Shown: positions 24,127 through 33,641 of the stretch, piece after piece
Layout: each line of letters starts with the position of its first letter
Position numbering within the stretch: the first letter of the stretch is position 1
Origin: Dichomitus squalens LYAD-421 SS1
Taxonomy: Eukaryota; Basidiomycota; Agaricomycetes; Polyporales; Polyporaceae
NCBI RefSeq assembly: GCF_000275845.1
Contig: NW_006766893.1
Coordinates: 62,001-126,000, forward strand
Direction: 5' to 3'
Length of the DNA: 64,000 bases
Notes under the pieces: generated by a model
Told to the model about the DNA's origin: nothing
The model's input: only the letters and a program-made list of their open reading frames with translations
Databases searched by the model: none
Program-made: the position numbers and the translations under genes

Positions 24127-25249
24127 GACGGGGATGTAGCGTCGAGAGGCGTAGAGTTTTAACAATCATAGTTTAGGGTAGGGCTCGTGGGACGGAGCCC
24201 ATCGAGTGCGTCTCAAGCCAGAAGCACATGTGCATCCCATCTACAAGAGATCTGAGCAAATCATCAGCAGAATTAACGTAGAAAGAAGGCGGGGTGAGGA
24301 TCGTGAAGGAAAGCAAGACACATTGCCACGTATGCGTCGAAATAGACGCCCTCTTTGACGGTCAGCGCTTTCCATGTCGGGGTCAACGAGAGTCGCTCCC
24401 GTCTGTTCCCTCGACCCATGCCCTCTCTCCCTGACTTATCCTCAATCGCTCCAAGCAGCGACTAGTAGCAGCTGTCTATTCCGCGCACACCGTAGTCCTA
24501 TGAATAGTGCAACCAGGATCTTGCGAGTCTCAAGGCCTCGCACATGCTTTGTGAATATCGTGTACACTGCCGAGGGCTTTGCCCGTACGACTGATACGGT
24601 GTTGGACATAGCGGAGACGTTGATAGGGACCGTGTCGGATAGCAAGGGATGCCGAGTCGTTGTATCGCTTGTTCGGCGCCGCGCACCCGTCCTTCGTGAA
24701 TAGACCTTCGTTGTCTACCTATGAGTAGCTACCGGCACTGGCGATCTGGAGCTGGGCGGTCGACTTGTCGTGCTTGTCATGAGAGCGGGTCTCGAGGCAG
24801 GCCTGCTCCTCGGCGATCTGCTTCTCGAGCTCGGCGATAGTGTTGACGCCTGGTGCTTGGTCGCGAGGTGTACACCTCTCGGTGGAATCCGGATCATGCA
24901 CAAGAATGGTGTCTCGCACTTGACTGCTAGTAGCGACTTGGACATAGCATACATATATCCGCATCTTGTCTAATGAAAAGTAAATGGTATCAAGTAATAG
25001 CGCAAGATACATACCTAACTACCATTGCCGGGATCCATCCGCGCAGATGCGAGATGGCCAGATTCCGTCAGGCGAGATGGGAGTTGGCCAGTATTAGGCG
25101 GTGCTTGCGGTTTCCGGAAGGGGCAGGCCAGTTTCGGGCGCCGTGGCCATGCGAGACCATGGTTTGCTAGTTTTGCTGATGAACAGGTTGTCCGACCGCC
25201 TGTGCTACCTCGGCAGCCTCCTTGACTTGCGAGCGGAGTGCGCCTACAA
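24127..25249. other. Spacer, no gene recognised
   Basis: A frame on the - strand (24719-25012) carries a short coiled-coil-like peptide ('NTIAELEKQIAEEQACLE'), but I cannot connect it to a family or to flanking exons. It may be a remnant of an inserted element. At about 25050-25140 the sequence repeats short GGCCAG-containing motifs. Confidence 0.35.
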
Positions 25250-25591
25250 TAGGGGAGGTCAGAGTGCGCGATTCTGAAGCGATTCTCCAAGCAATTCTGA
25301 GGCGATTCTTGATATCTGAATCGTGTCGAAATCGCGGCCTACTCTGACCACCCCATACCGAAGGAAGATTCTGGGAACGATTATGGTCGCGATTCTGGGG
25401 AGGATTCTGGGGGAGGCAGAATCGCGGACAGCAGAATCGCGATTCTGGAGGGCAGAAGCTCCTCCGGAGGAGCTTCTGCGATTCTGCGCGATTCTGCCAA
25501 AATCGCGATTCTGAGAACAAAATCACCTCCAGAATCGTCCTCCAGAATCGTCCCAGAATCGCCCCGTAATCGTGCACTCTGACCACCCCTA
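25250..25591. mobile_element. Foldback/MITE-like element with palindromic GAATCGCGATTC units
   Basis: The two ends form terminal inverted repeats. The left end reads TAGGGGAGGTCAGAGTGCGC and the reverse complement of the right end reads TAGGGGTGGTCAGAGTGCAC, followed on both sides by GATT. The interior is built from many copies of AGAATCGCGATTCT-like palindromes. In the centre is a perfect 26-bp palindrome at 25453-25478 (CAGAAGCTCCTCC and its complement). A third copy of the terminal sequence occurs inside at about 25343-25356, so two elements may be nested or fused. A TA dinucleotide borders each end, compatible with TA target duplication, but this is not proof. No transposase is encoded. 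It sits exactly where the Crinkler/RHS-like reading frame stops making sense. Confidence 0.6.
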
Positions 25592-26481
25592 ATAATCTTG
25601 CGGATCAACGCGTAGTCTTTCGATGATCCTCCATATCGCCTCGGCAATTTCATCTGAAGGATCCAGAGATGCGCGTCGATCGAGTCGGCATTTCGCGAGA
25701 CGACGAATGCATCGACGAGAGGACAAGAGGAGGTAGGCGTGTAGTAAGTGTCGTAGCTGATGGTGTTTGGAAAACAGGAGATGTCGAACGGCGTGGTCTG
25801 TTCGACCTTGGGCCAAGGCGGAAGAACGCTCGAGGGCTCGGAGCGCGAAGAACGCTCAGCCCGCGCGGTGAAGCCGGACCAATCGACGACGAAGGCTGCA
25901 GTCTTGGTGTCAGTATATAAGGCCATCCTCCTCAGATCATGATCGTCGATGCAGCCTCTCGAGACGATGATGCGGTGGGCAAGCGCCTCGAAAAACCACG
26001 ATGTGAACGAATTCCGTTGAGGCCGGGTAACAAACTGCAGCATCGCGTCGCGCAATTGTTGCGCCCCCTCCTTCTCATAAACGGCCACTATTTGCTTAGC
26101 CATCCAGGAGGACTTGAAGTCGATCATCAATTCCAATGGGTGGCCCAGCGGCACACGGGGGTAAACGACAACGGCCCGGTGAGAGGGATGGTTCATGGTC
26201 AAGTATATGTCACCTCTGACCGCGGTGAGCATTTTCGTCAGTCTTTCACATCCACCACCGAATGCCGCCATATGCATGCTTTGGACGCGGTGAAAATCCT
26301 TGGTGATTGCTGAGTAAACGTCCCGGGGAACATGACCGAAATGCGCGATCGCATGGTCTAGGATGGTATTGAAGGCTTCGTCGAGAGATTCAGGGGGATC
26401 TTCTCCGTAAACCGATCGGAGGTGTGCGAGGACATCTGTATTCTGGTGCACGAGTGCGGGAGGGGTGGTCCATGACGCCAA
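25592..26481 (-). pseudogene. N-terminal part of a Crinkler/RHS-like multi-copy protein, interrupted
   Basis: An ATG at 26481 opens about 296 good codons: 'TDVLAHLRSVYGEDPPESLD', then 'HRAVVVYPRVPLGHPLELMI', 'WFFEALAHRIIVSRGCIDDH', and finally 'DAHLWILQMKLPRRYGGSSK' with 'DYALIRKII'. These segments match my memory of an expanded Agaricomycete family related to Crinkler/RHS-type proteins; the molecular function is unknown. Immediately after LIRKII the frame runs into the palindromic element at 25591, from which only artefactual Ser/Arg/Glu-rich sequence is translated. The expected C-terminal part is found 2.8 kb further on (22470-22748). I infer disruption by insertion. A functional truncated protein cannot be excluded. 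Confidence 0.5.
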
Positions 26482-27289
26482 CTGGTGCTACGATTCATTC
26501 CTGATGCCGGCGAGCCCACGTTGCAAGGGCAGCCTGGCCTAACGAGGAGTGAAGACGCGCAATTACACGCTACGTCGGAAATGCACGCACCCTTGCCTAA
26601 GCTCCTCAATAGACCACAGCGGAAACGCAGTGATGAGTGGGCACCGTCTGTCCTGCCATTTAATAGCTCGTAGGATCAGGGTATGGGGCTTAGATTGGAA
26701 AACACGACAAGGTGTATGCAAAAGTTGGGACGACGTCGCCTTTGGCGAGTTCGATAAGTGACCATATGAAGCTGTATCGTGGATGCCGTGGAAGCACTGC
26801 CTGGTACCCGGTGCGCATGTAGACTCCGTCGAAATAAAAAAGCAAGCACAGGGAACCGGGGAAGTGTAGTGTTGTGCAAGGCCGGGCTCAAAGCCCTGAA
26901 GCCCCGGGTACCCGGCCCCCAAAAGCCCGGCCCGGCCCAGCCCGGTGTCGGGCTTTCAGGGCTTGGGGCCCGGCTTGAATGTCTGCAAGCCCGAGCCCAG
27001 CCCTCAAGCTCCCAGGCAGGTCGTCTGGATACGGTGGCCCGTTCTGACATAGAGCGCGAACATGACGGATTGCTTCTATGAGGGGAGATGCTGCAGGAGA
27101 AGCATAGAAGCGTGCTAGGAAGCGTCGCGAAGAGTATAGGATTTGCAGAAGACGACGATCCGCAAATCCCAATAGTGCGAGCTGCGTATTATGTCATGGG
27201 CGCCTCACACACGAATTGGACTTCGCGCTCGTCATATTGTCCTCTACTTACTTCCTTGCATGCAACCAGTACCTCCCATTATCTTAACC
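26482..27289. other. Intergenic with GC-rich inverted repeat
   Basis: This spacer separates the interrupted Crinkler/RHS-like gene and the 685-aa gene, which are divergently oriented. Its main content is a very GC-rich block of GCCCGG motifs (26879-27010). No gene is recognised; frames through the block are shadows of the repeat. Confidence 0.45.
26879..27010. repeat. GC-rich inverted-repeat block of GCCCGG motifs
   Basis: The block contains GGGCTCAAAGCCCTGAAGCC on the left and the near-complement TCGGGCTTTCAGGGCTTGGG on the right, with GCCCGGCCCGGCCC-type runs between. Together they form an imperfect foldback of about 100 bases. No target-site duplication or coding capacity was seen. It may be the core of a degraded non-autonomous element. 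Confidence 0.5.
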
Positions 27290-29870
27290 ATGCCTGTACT
27301 GTCCCCCAGTCTCTCGCCCCGTGCCCTCTCTCCGCCGCTCAGTTATGCATATCCTCCGTCTCAATCACCATCGCGTTCCGGGTCCCCGTCTCGCTCTCGT
27401 TCTCCCGGTCGTTCTCGCTCTTTGTCCGAGCATCCTGACTCCCGCTATCGCGAACCATACCCCTCTCGCCCGCACTCACGCTCACACTCCCAAATGACAC
27501 CATATAGCTATAGCCCCACATTGTCACGCCCGCGGACCTCCCATAACTGGGATGGTCTACCGCGCAGCGCAACACATTCCGATTTTGCTTCTCCTTCATA
27601 CCCGCACTCTCAGCGGTTTTCTTCAAATCAAGAACACCACAATCTGTATACAAGTTCGTCTGCGACCTTTGTGAGTCATCATTTGGCGCATAGTAGACAC
27701 GCATATATTGACCTTCGCATAGGGACCCTCGACTTCACCTCCTGATTACGGTGGCTCGCACTTCAATGGGCCATCCATGGACATTGTAGTGCGCATGCAA
27801 CGCTACGAACAAGACCAATGGGATCTCCGGCACGTACTCTTCGCGCATGAGGGCGGTGTGGATCGCTCTGACCAATTGCTCCGTAGCCGTCAGCTCACAA
27901 ATCTTCAAACCTACGTCGACGATCTCAAGTAAGCTCTAACGTTCATTTGACCTGTGTTTATGCCTGATACTGATGACAACCACATGTACAGACACGAAAT
28001 TCGACGGATCAAATCATCAGACAACAGTGACGACGTCCGCGGTCAGTAACATTCAGCTCCCACATTCTCTGCAACTGATCTAGCCCATAGCCAACCTCAC
28101 GTATCTCCTAATGGAGTCCGTCAAGCCCATTGACTCCCTGAAACCGGAGGAAGAAGAGCCTGGTGAAGATCATGTGCGCCACAGAGAGGACTTCCCAAAT
28201 GTACGTCCCCACACATGCCAGCAGATATCGCTTACTGACCTATTCCTTGTCCCTCTACGTCTCTACGTCTAAAGATCAAATTTTTCACAGCTCGGGACTG
28301 GACCGAGTACAAGCGCGACAACAAGAAATCGACGCGCGATGGCGAGCCTGTGATCCGCGGGAAGGCTAAGTCGTCACTGGGCGAAAACCACACCGCTCTA
28401 TACCTCGAACGCACTGATGGCCAGCCCGCCGACGGCGACTACGTCAACGACGCGCGCAAATTTGCGCGCACGTTGATCAACCTTGCCCTCACGTCAAAAT
28501 ACAAGATGCCCCGAAAGTGGAGTGAAGCTGACATTTGGTTCCAGGAGTTATTCTATACCGCCCTTCGCAAGAGATTTCCTCTATTTCAGCTCTGCCACAA
28601 CAACGCAAAGGGAAACTTCTCTATGACGCAGGCATACTACGAGGCGGTCACACGCAAATGGGAGAACATTCGCCCCCAAAACTTGGACCTCGAAAACTCA
28701 AAATATACGATCAAGAGCCATTCCGCCTCGGGCGAAGACGACGACGAGACTGTCGACGTGCGCGACACGACGAAGGCTTCAAAGCCCACCACCAAGCGCC
28801 CCCCCACGACGGTGATCACGCCTCCCAGACCTGCCAAGGCCGCCCGCACACAGGGCCAGGACGCCGAACCGGAACTTTGTAAGGTCCCTTTGAACTTAAT
28901 GGATGAGAACAATGTACGCTAACCTACTAACCTGAAAACCAATTTTTGGACAGCGCGCCAAACCCCTGGCAAGGGTAAAGGGCGCGCTGGGCCTAGTCTC
29001 CTTGCCATCGTAAGTCTCTCCTTGGACCGCGTGGCTTCTCATGATCTCACCTTCTTTTCTGTAGATGGCCACCTCCGCGTACGATATGTCGTCGTATACC
29101 ATGTTTGCAGCCACTCATGTACCTTGCCCAACACAAAACCGCCGTCCAGCTCGAACCGCGCGCGCCAAGTACCACGTCGGCCCCCGCCTTGGAAGTCGCG
29201 GCTCTCGAAACGTCCACTGTGGATATGGCGGGCCCTAGTTCCACACTGTCCGTGTCTCCTTGTATGCCCTCTACATTGCAAGCTCTCCAACTAGCATCAA
29301 CATCTTCGTCTGCATCACAACTGATACCCACTGCATCACAACTGATACCCACTGCATCACAACTGATACCCACTGCATCACAACTGATACCCACTGCCTC
29401 GCAACCAATACCAACTGCATCGCAAGATTCCGTCCCCCCCATACCCATCACAACCACGACAACATCCCCATCCTTTGACACGACCTCCACGACACCGAAC
29501 ATCGTACAAGATCCCACACTCGCTTCCATAGAGGCGGTGCCAGCAACGCCACCTGTTGCCGAGAAGTCCACGACCAAAAAACCTCGCGCCCCGCGCAAGT
29601 CTCCACAGTGGCCTCCGCCGGCGAATTTGCATGGAGACAAGTACGTAACTTGCAGCTGCATGAGCCCTGCTAACCTTTCGTTCGGCTGTTCACAGGTGGG
29701 TGTATGCACGCCAGTGGTACGCAAACACTGGTGGGACAGAGGCGGAATTCGAGGTGCGGTACAAGGCCATGACCCCCACGGAACGCAAGGTATGTCACTG
29801 TCGCACATGCGCTGAGTCTGTGCTCATTGAAATTGTCACACAGAAGGCCGCACGGGACTCTGCCTTATGA
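27290..29870 (+). CDS. Agaricomycete family protein of unknown function, 685 aa
   Basis: Nine exons (27290-27670, 27723-27928, 27992-28041, 28091-28200, 28275-28878, 28954-29009, 29111-29640, 29696-29789, 29844-29870) join in frame. The N-terminus is an SR/SP-rich disordered segment ('SPSRSGSPSRSRSPGRSRSL'). Next comes a helical piece ('MQRYEQDQWDLRHVLFAHEG'). A folded-looking domain of about 130 residues follows in exon 5 ('GKAKSSLGENHTALYLERTD', 'DARKFARTLINLAL', 'WFQELFYTALRKRFPLFQLC'). I recognise this domain layout as a repeatedly expanded Agaricomycete family with no assigned role. Exon 7 holds a perfect heptapeptide array (TASQLIP). The protein ends with 'KWVYARQWYANTGGTEAEFE' and a basic tail. 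The sixth intron (101 nt) is the weakest junction, since an ATGGCC exon inside it hits a stop. There is no transposase-like catalytic motif. Confidence 0.6.
29310..29414 (+). repeat. 21-bp tandem repeat encoding TASQLIP heptads
   Basis: Four exact copies of a 21-bp unit (CTGCATCACAACTGATACCC plus A) run from 29310 to 29393. One diverged copy follows at 29394-29414, then a partial one. The array lies in the coding frame of exon 7 of the 685-aa gene, so copy number changes would not shift the frame. Confidence 0.9.
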
Positions 29871-30999
29871 ACTGTAAGTATCCAATGAACGTCTTTGAGT
29901 CCCATTACTGAAAGCGTCAGGCACAGGTACGCGCTGCGGGAGCGTCGACGTCGGGAGATGTCTCTTCCGTTTGTGCGTTCATGATGTGGGTGTCTACTGC
30001 AGCTGAGGGTGACTAGAAGTCACAAGGTCCCGCTGCGTCCAACTGTTTTCTGTGAGAATCGATTGTAGCCGTACGGGGTCGTGTAGCCATACGACTGTAT
30101 ACCTATGAATACAGGGGTTTTCTGATAAATAGCAATAGTGTGGTTCGTATGCAATCAACTATAAGCGAGTGATTCCGACCGCAACCAACTGCAATCAACA
30201 GTTTACCACGACATCCAACCCACATCGACGCTGATTGTACTGTGCCGGGTCAGTATACGACTATGGACAAGTATATGCCATGAAAGTCGTGGAAATTCCA
30301 GGATTCTGTATTAAGTCGGAGTTTCCGACTACATACAGTTCAAATCGGCTGAATTCAGCGGAAATCGACTGAGTCCATGTCGACTCTCACTGGGCCTCAA
30401 GCCCGGGCTTGAGGAGGACCTCTGTATCTGACCGCGTAGGGCCTTGAACAACCGTCCGAGAAGGTCGATGGCGACTGACCTCTCAGCAGTTCCCCTGAGG
30501 CTTGCGTCATACGTCGCAACCACGACTGGCACAACTGGCTATGATGCGACTTCACGCCCTCGCTGCGGGAGGGGACGCCGATCTTTTGAAGCCAACATGC
30601 ATCGGAGGATCGCCCCATGAAGGATAGCATGGCCCGGCTAAGGCTAGGTCGCGATCGTGCATGTGGTCCACCGGTCACGGGTTTCCTGCCTCCTCGCGTT
30701 CTACCTTCCATCGGTTTTGCAGAATCGAGCAGCAGACCGCTGTCGTACACGGTCTGTGGCGATTCACCGCGATGTCCTCATGCACGGTCGTGCACCAGGA
30801 ACGCGGTAGGTGTTCGTGACCGCTGCGTCGGGGAGGAAGGTGGGTATGCATGCTGCTCGATATCGCCCTGTCAAGTATAAAGCTCTAGAGAAGGGCTGCC
30901 TTTCGTGTGCTGCATATCGCTTCGGCTACCCTCGAAGAGTCGGTTGCGAAGTTCAGCTCCATCTCCCCACACATCTGCCGTCTTCTCGAGCTGCACAGT
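29871..30999. other. Intergenic 1.1 kb, no gene recognised
   Basis: This spacer separates the 685-aa gene and the GH43 gene. The part near 30130-30360 has several short TCGGAGTTTCCGA-like and ATCGACTG motifs but no ordered repeat. The GH43 promoter with its TATA box occupies the right end. Confidence 0.4.
30876..30882 (+). promoter_or_regulatory. Probable TATA box of the GH43 gene
   Basis: A TATAAAG match lies 118 bases upstream of the GH43 start codon at 31000, a spacing that allows a short 5' leader. It is the only good TATA match in that upstream region. Confidence 0.4.
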
Positions 31000-32237
31000 A
31001 TGCGGTTCTCCGTCCTCGCGCCCCTACTCTCTCTCGCCGCGTTCGCATTCGCGACACCGAACCCGCTCCCGGGTGGTAGTGCGTATCACACTCATGTTTG
31101 GTTTGCTCGCATACCAATCCATTGACACCATATCCACCTGCACTCTACCAGGCACCGTCGTCGTCCGCGACCCCGCGATCTGGTACAACTCCGCGTCGAA
31201 GAAGTACTTCGTCTTCTCCACCGGAACCGGCATCCAGATCTTCACCTCGACCTCCCTCCTCGGGCCCTGGACGAACGTCGGTTCCGTCCTGCCGAACTGT
31301 ACCGTCATCCCCATCTCCGTCCCCAAGCCCTGCAGCCTCTGGGCGCCCGACATCAACTTCGTGAACGGGCAATACGTGTTGTACTACGCCGCGTCGGCGC
31401 TCGGGAGCCAGAACTCGGCGACAGGGGTCGCAACGAGCCCGTCGATGGAGCCGGGCACGTGGACGGACCACGGCGCGGTCGTGACATCTGCGAATGGGGA
31501 CGAGTTCAACGCCAGTACGTCTTGTGCCTCCCTCTGGCCCCGAATACCCCCATCCCCATCCCCCCCTCTGTGATGGTTGATGTTACGCCATGCCCCAGTT
31601 CAAGTCAACTGACATGTTGCGCCTTCGACAGTCGACCCGAACCTGATCGTCGCGCGCGGCCAGCTGAAGCTCAGCTTCGGCTCCTACTGGGACGGCATCT
31701 TCCAGATCCTGCTCAACAGTGTCACCTCGCCGGCGGAAGCGCCCTCAGGCGTCCCGCTCGCGGGCTACAGCGGCCGCCCGGCCGAGGGCGGGTTCACGTA
31801 CAAGCCCGCGAGCCCGCCCTTCTAGGCATCACCCCGCTCACGGGCGTATGTACCTCTCTCCCTCCCTCCTCCTTCTCCCCCCGTCCGCACGTGCGCTGAC
31901 CCGATCGTCCCGCCCCAACACACAGGCGACGACGCGCCCGCCCGCGGGGCAGGAGTACAAGGTGCTCGTCGGGCGCGGGCCCTCCGAGTCCGGGCCGTTC
32001 GTGGACGCGGCGGGCAACGCGCTCACGCTCGACGTCACGCCCGCGGCGGGCACGCTCGTGCTGGGGTCGCACGACAACGTGTACGCGCCGGGCGGGCAGA
32101 GCGTGTTCAGCGACCCGGTGAGCGGGCGGGACGTGCTCGTGTACCACTACGTGCCGAACGACGCGTTCGGGGGGCCGTCGTATTTGGGCATCAACTATCT
32201 CGACTTCTCGTCGGGGTGGCCGGTCGTTGTTAGCTAG
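31000..32237 (+). pseudogene. GH43 arabinan endo-1,5-alpha-L-arabinanase with a frame break
   Basis: Exons 31000-31075, 31152-31514, 31632-about 31845 and 31926-32237 encode a secreted five-bladed propeller hydrolase of pectic arabinan. A signal peptide is clear (MRFSVLAPLLSLAAFAFATP). Catalytic landmarks are present: the base Asp32 in 'VRDPAIW', Asp148 in 'IDPNLIV' and the acid Glu in 'AEGGFTYK'. Downstream 'EYKVLVGRG' and 'GPGGQSV'-type sequence ('APGGQSVFSD') is intact and ends 'SSGWPVVVS'. Between 'FTYK' and 'GITPLTG', however, the usual YYYLFFS strand is missing and the frame shifts: the upstream frame reaches TAG at 31823-31825 before the donor at 31846. This looks like a small out-of-frame deletion, by inference; a sequencing error is the main alternative. 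A product ending at 31825 would lack a blade of the propeller. Confidence 0.75.
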
Positions 32238-32565
32238 GATGGTTGGGGGTGGTGTTGTAATGTATTGGGTGTATTATATGGCATCGAATGCTATTGTATG
32301 TACCTACCGTATGAACAGGTGCTCCTCTGGTCTATTGGGTTAGGTTGTTGCGCTATAACCTTGTGCGCAAGACTGTCTCCAGATTATCTCTTATCTCCAA
32401 TGACGTACGCGGCCCTGGGGCGATCTCAAATTCTGTTAGGCGCCTGTGAAACGAACGCCATGAGGTGCAAGCGATGCCTGGCTGTACTCGGATTCCTACC
32501 ACACGGTACTTGGGTGGATACACTCGACTCTGTCTGACTCTTTCGACACCCCAAATTGGGCAACG
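32238..32565. promoter_or_regulatory. Spacer upstream of the phosphatase gene
   Basis: These 328 bases hold the 3' end of the GH43 gene and the promoter of the phosphatase gene. No TATA box or other named element stands out. Confidence 0.3.
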
Positions 32566-33641
32566 ATGACCAGTAGACTCCCAAAGCTCATCGCGTTCGA
32601 CTTAGAGTAAGTGCCTGGGGGGAACGACGAGGCCGACTCCCACAGTAACCCGTTTCTGACCAGCTGATCGCATTGGAACCCGTACCAATATCGGTACCGC
32701 AGCTACACTCTCTGGGATTTATGGATAGACACCCATATCGATCGTAAGTGCTTTTCTAATCCTGGTCACGCTGGATGTTGCATTGAAGCGAGATATGTCT
32801 TCTTTCCAGCTCCTATTCGCCGTCCGGGTGATGCGGTAAACGAGCTCCGAGACAGGTGCGCTCCCTTGTCCCTCCGGGTCCTGAGTGCACAGCGCTTCGA
32901 GATCTCATGCGTGTGGCAGGTACAACCACAGGATAGCGTTCTATCGGGACGTGGGCGGAATCCTGCATCGGCTGCGCGAGGGCGGGGTCACGATAGCGGC
33001 GGCGTCCAGGACGCATGCTCCCGATCTGTGCGTGGACGGAGCACCTCCTGCGTATCCGGATATCTGGATGTATTGACGGTGTCGCGCGCTGCGCCGTAGT
33101 GCTAGGCAGGCGTTGGGCCTGCTGCTCGTTCCGCCGCCGCCGGGACACAAGGGAGAGGCGCCGACTCCCGCGATCCAGTTCTTCGACCAGCTCGAGATCT
33201 ATCCTGGTGCGGCCCGTCCATTAGTGCTGAGCGACGATGTTGATGTCGAGCTTCCGCCCAGGCTCCAAGATCATGCACTTCAAGGAGCTGCATAAGAAGA
33301 CCGGGCTTCCATACTCGGAAATGGCGAGCGCAATCTCTCACTGCCGATCAGATTCCCAGGCCGTCTTCGCTGACCACTGCCCTCACAGCTGTTCTTCGAT
33401 GACGAGCACAGGAACAAGGAGGTCGAGTCTCTGGGTGAGCGCTCCGCCCGTCCGCGCGATGCCTTCTAGCTGATGCATGGCGCTGACTTCTCCTGGGACG
33501 CGGATAGGAGTCACATTCTGTCTCGTTCCGAGCGGCGTGAACGACCGCTCGTTCGAGCAGGGGCTGGCTGAGTGGCGGCGGCGGCATCCGGTCGAGGTCA
33601 CAGAAGATGCACCTGGAGGTGATGCCGCAGGCCTCGAGTAG
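32566..33641 (+). CDS. Magnesium-dependent phosphatase-1 (HAD superfamily)
   Basis: Eight exons (32566-32606, 32703-32743, 32810-32855, 32920-33027, 33100-33206, 33262-33323, 33389-33434, 33508-33641) join in frame to 194 residues. MDP-1 is a small HAD phosphatase acting on phosphotyrosine and sugar or protein phosphates, thought to take part in repair of glycated proteins. The four HAD motifs are intact: DLDYT (Asp12 nucleophile, Asp14), Ser72 in 'AASRTHAP', Lys117 in 'YPGSKIMHF', and Asp139/Asp140 in 'LFFDDEHRN'. The codon for Asp14 is split by the first intron. The sixth intron begins GC rather than GT (33324, ATG|GCGAGC) and ends CAG at 33388. No GT donor near it keeps the 'SEM-LFFDDE' joint. 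Introns are 52-96 nt. The enzyme call is firm. Confidence 0.9.

Noticed and set aside
23269..24169. Open frames of 265-298 residues on both strands across the N run
   Set aside because: They consist of translated N and have no meaning.
25381..25591. Extension of the Crinkler/RHS-like frame through the palindromic element
   Set aside because: The translated sequence is only the repeat read in one frame (SRFW/ESRI-type) and has no similarity to the family's C-terminal part.
29056..29110. ATGGCCACC exon after TTCTGTAG in the 685-aa gene
   Set aside because: Continuing in that frame hits a stop within about 60 codons, while the later acceptor TTTGCAG restores the long repeat-bearing frame.
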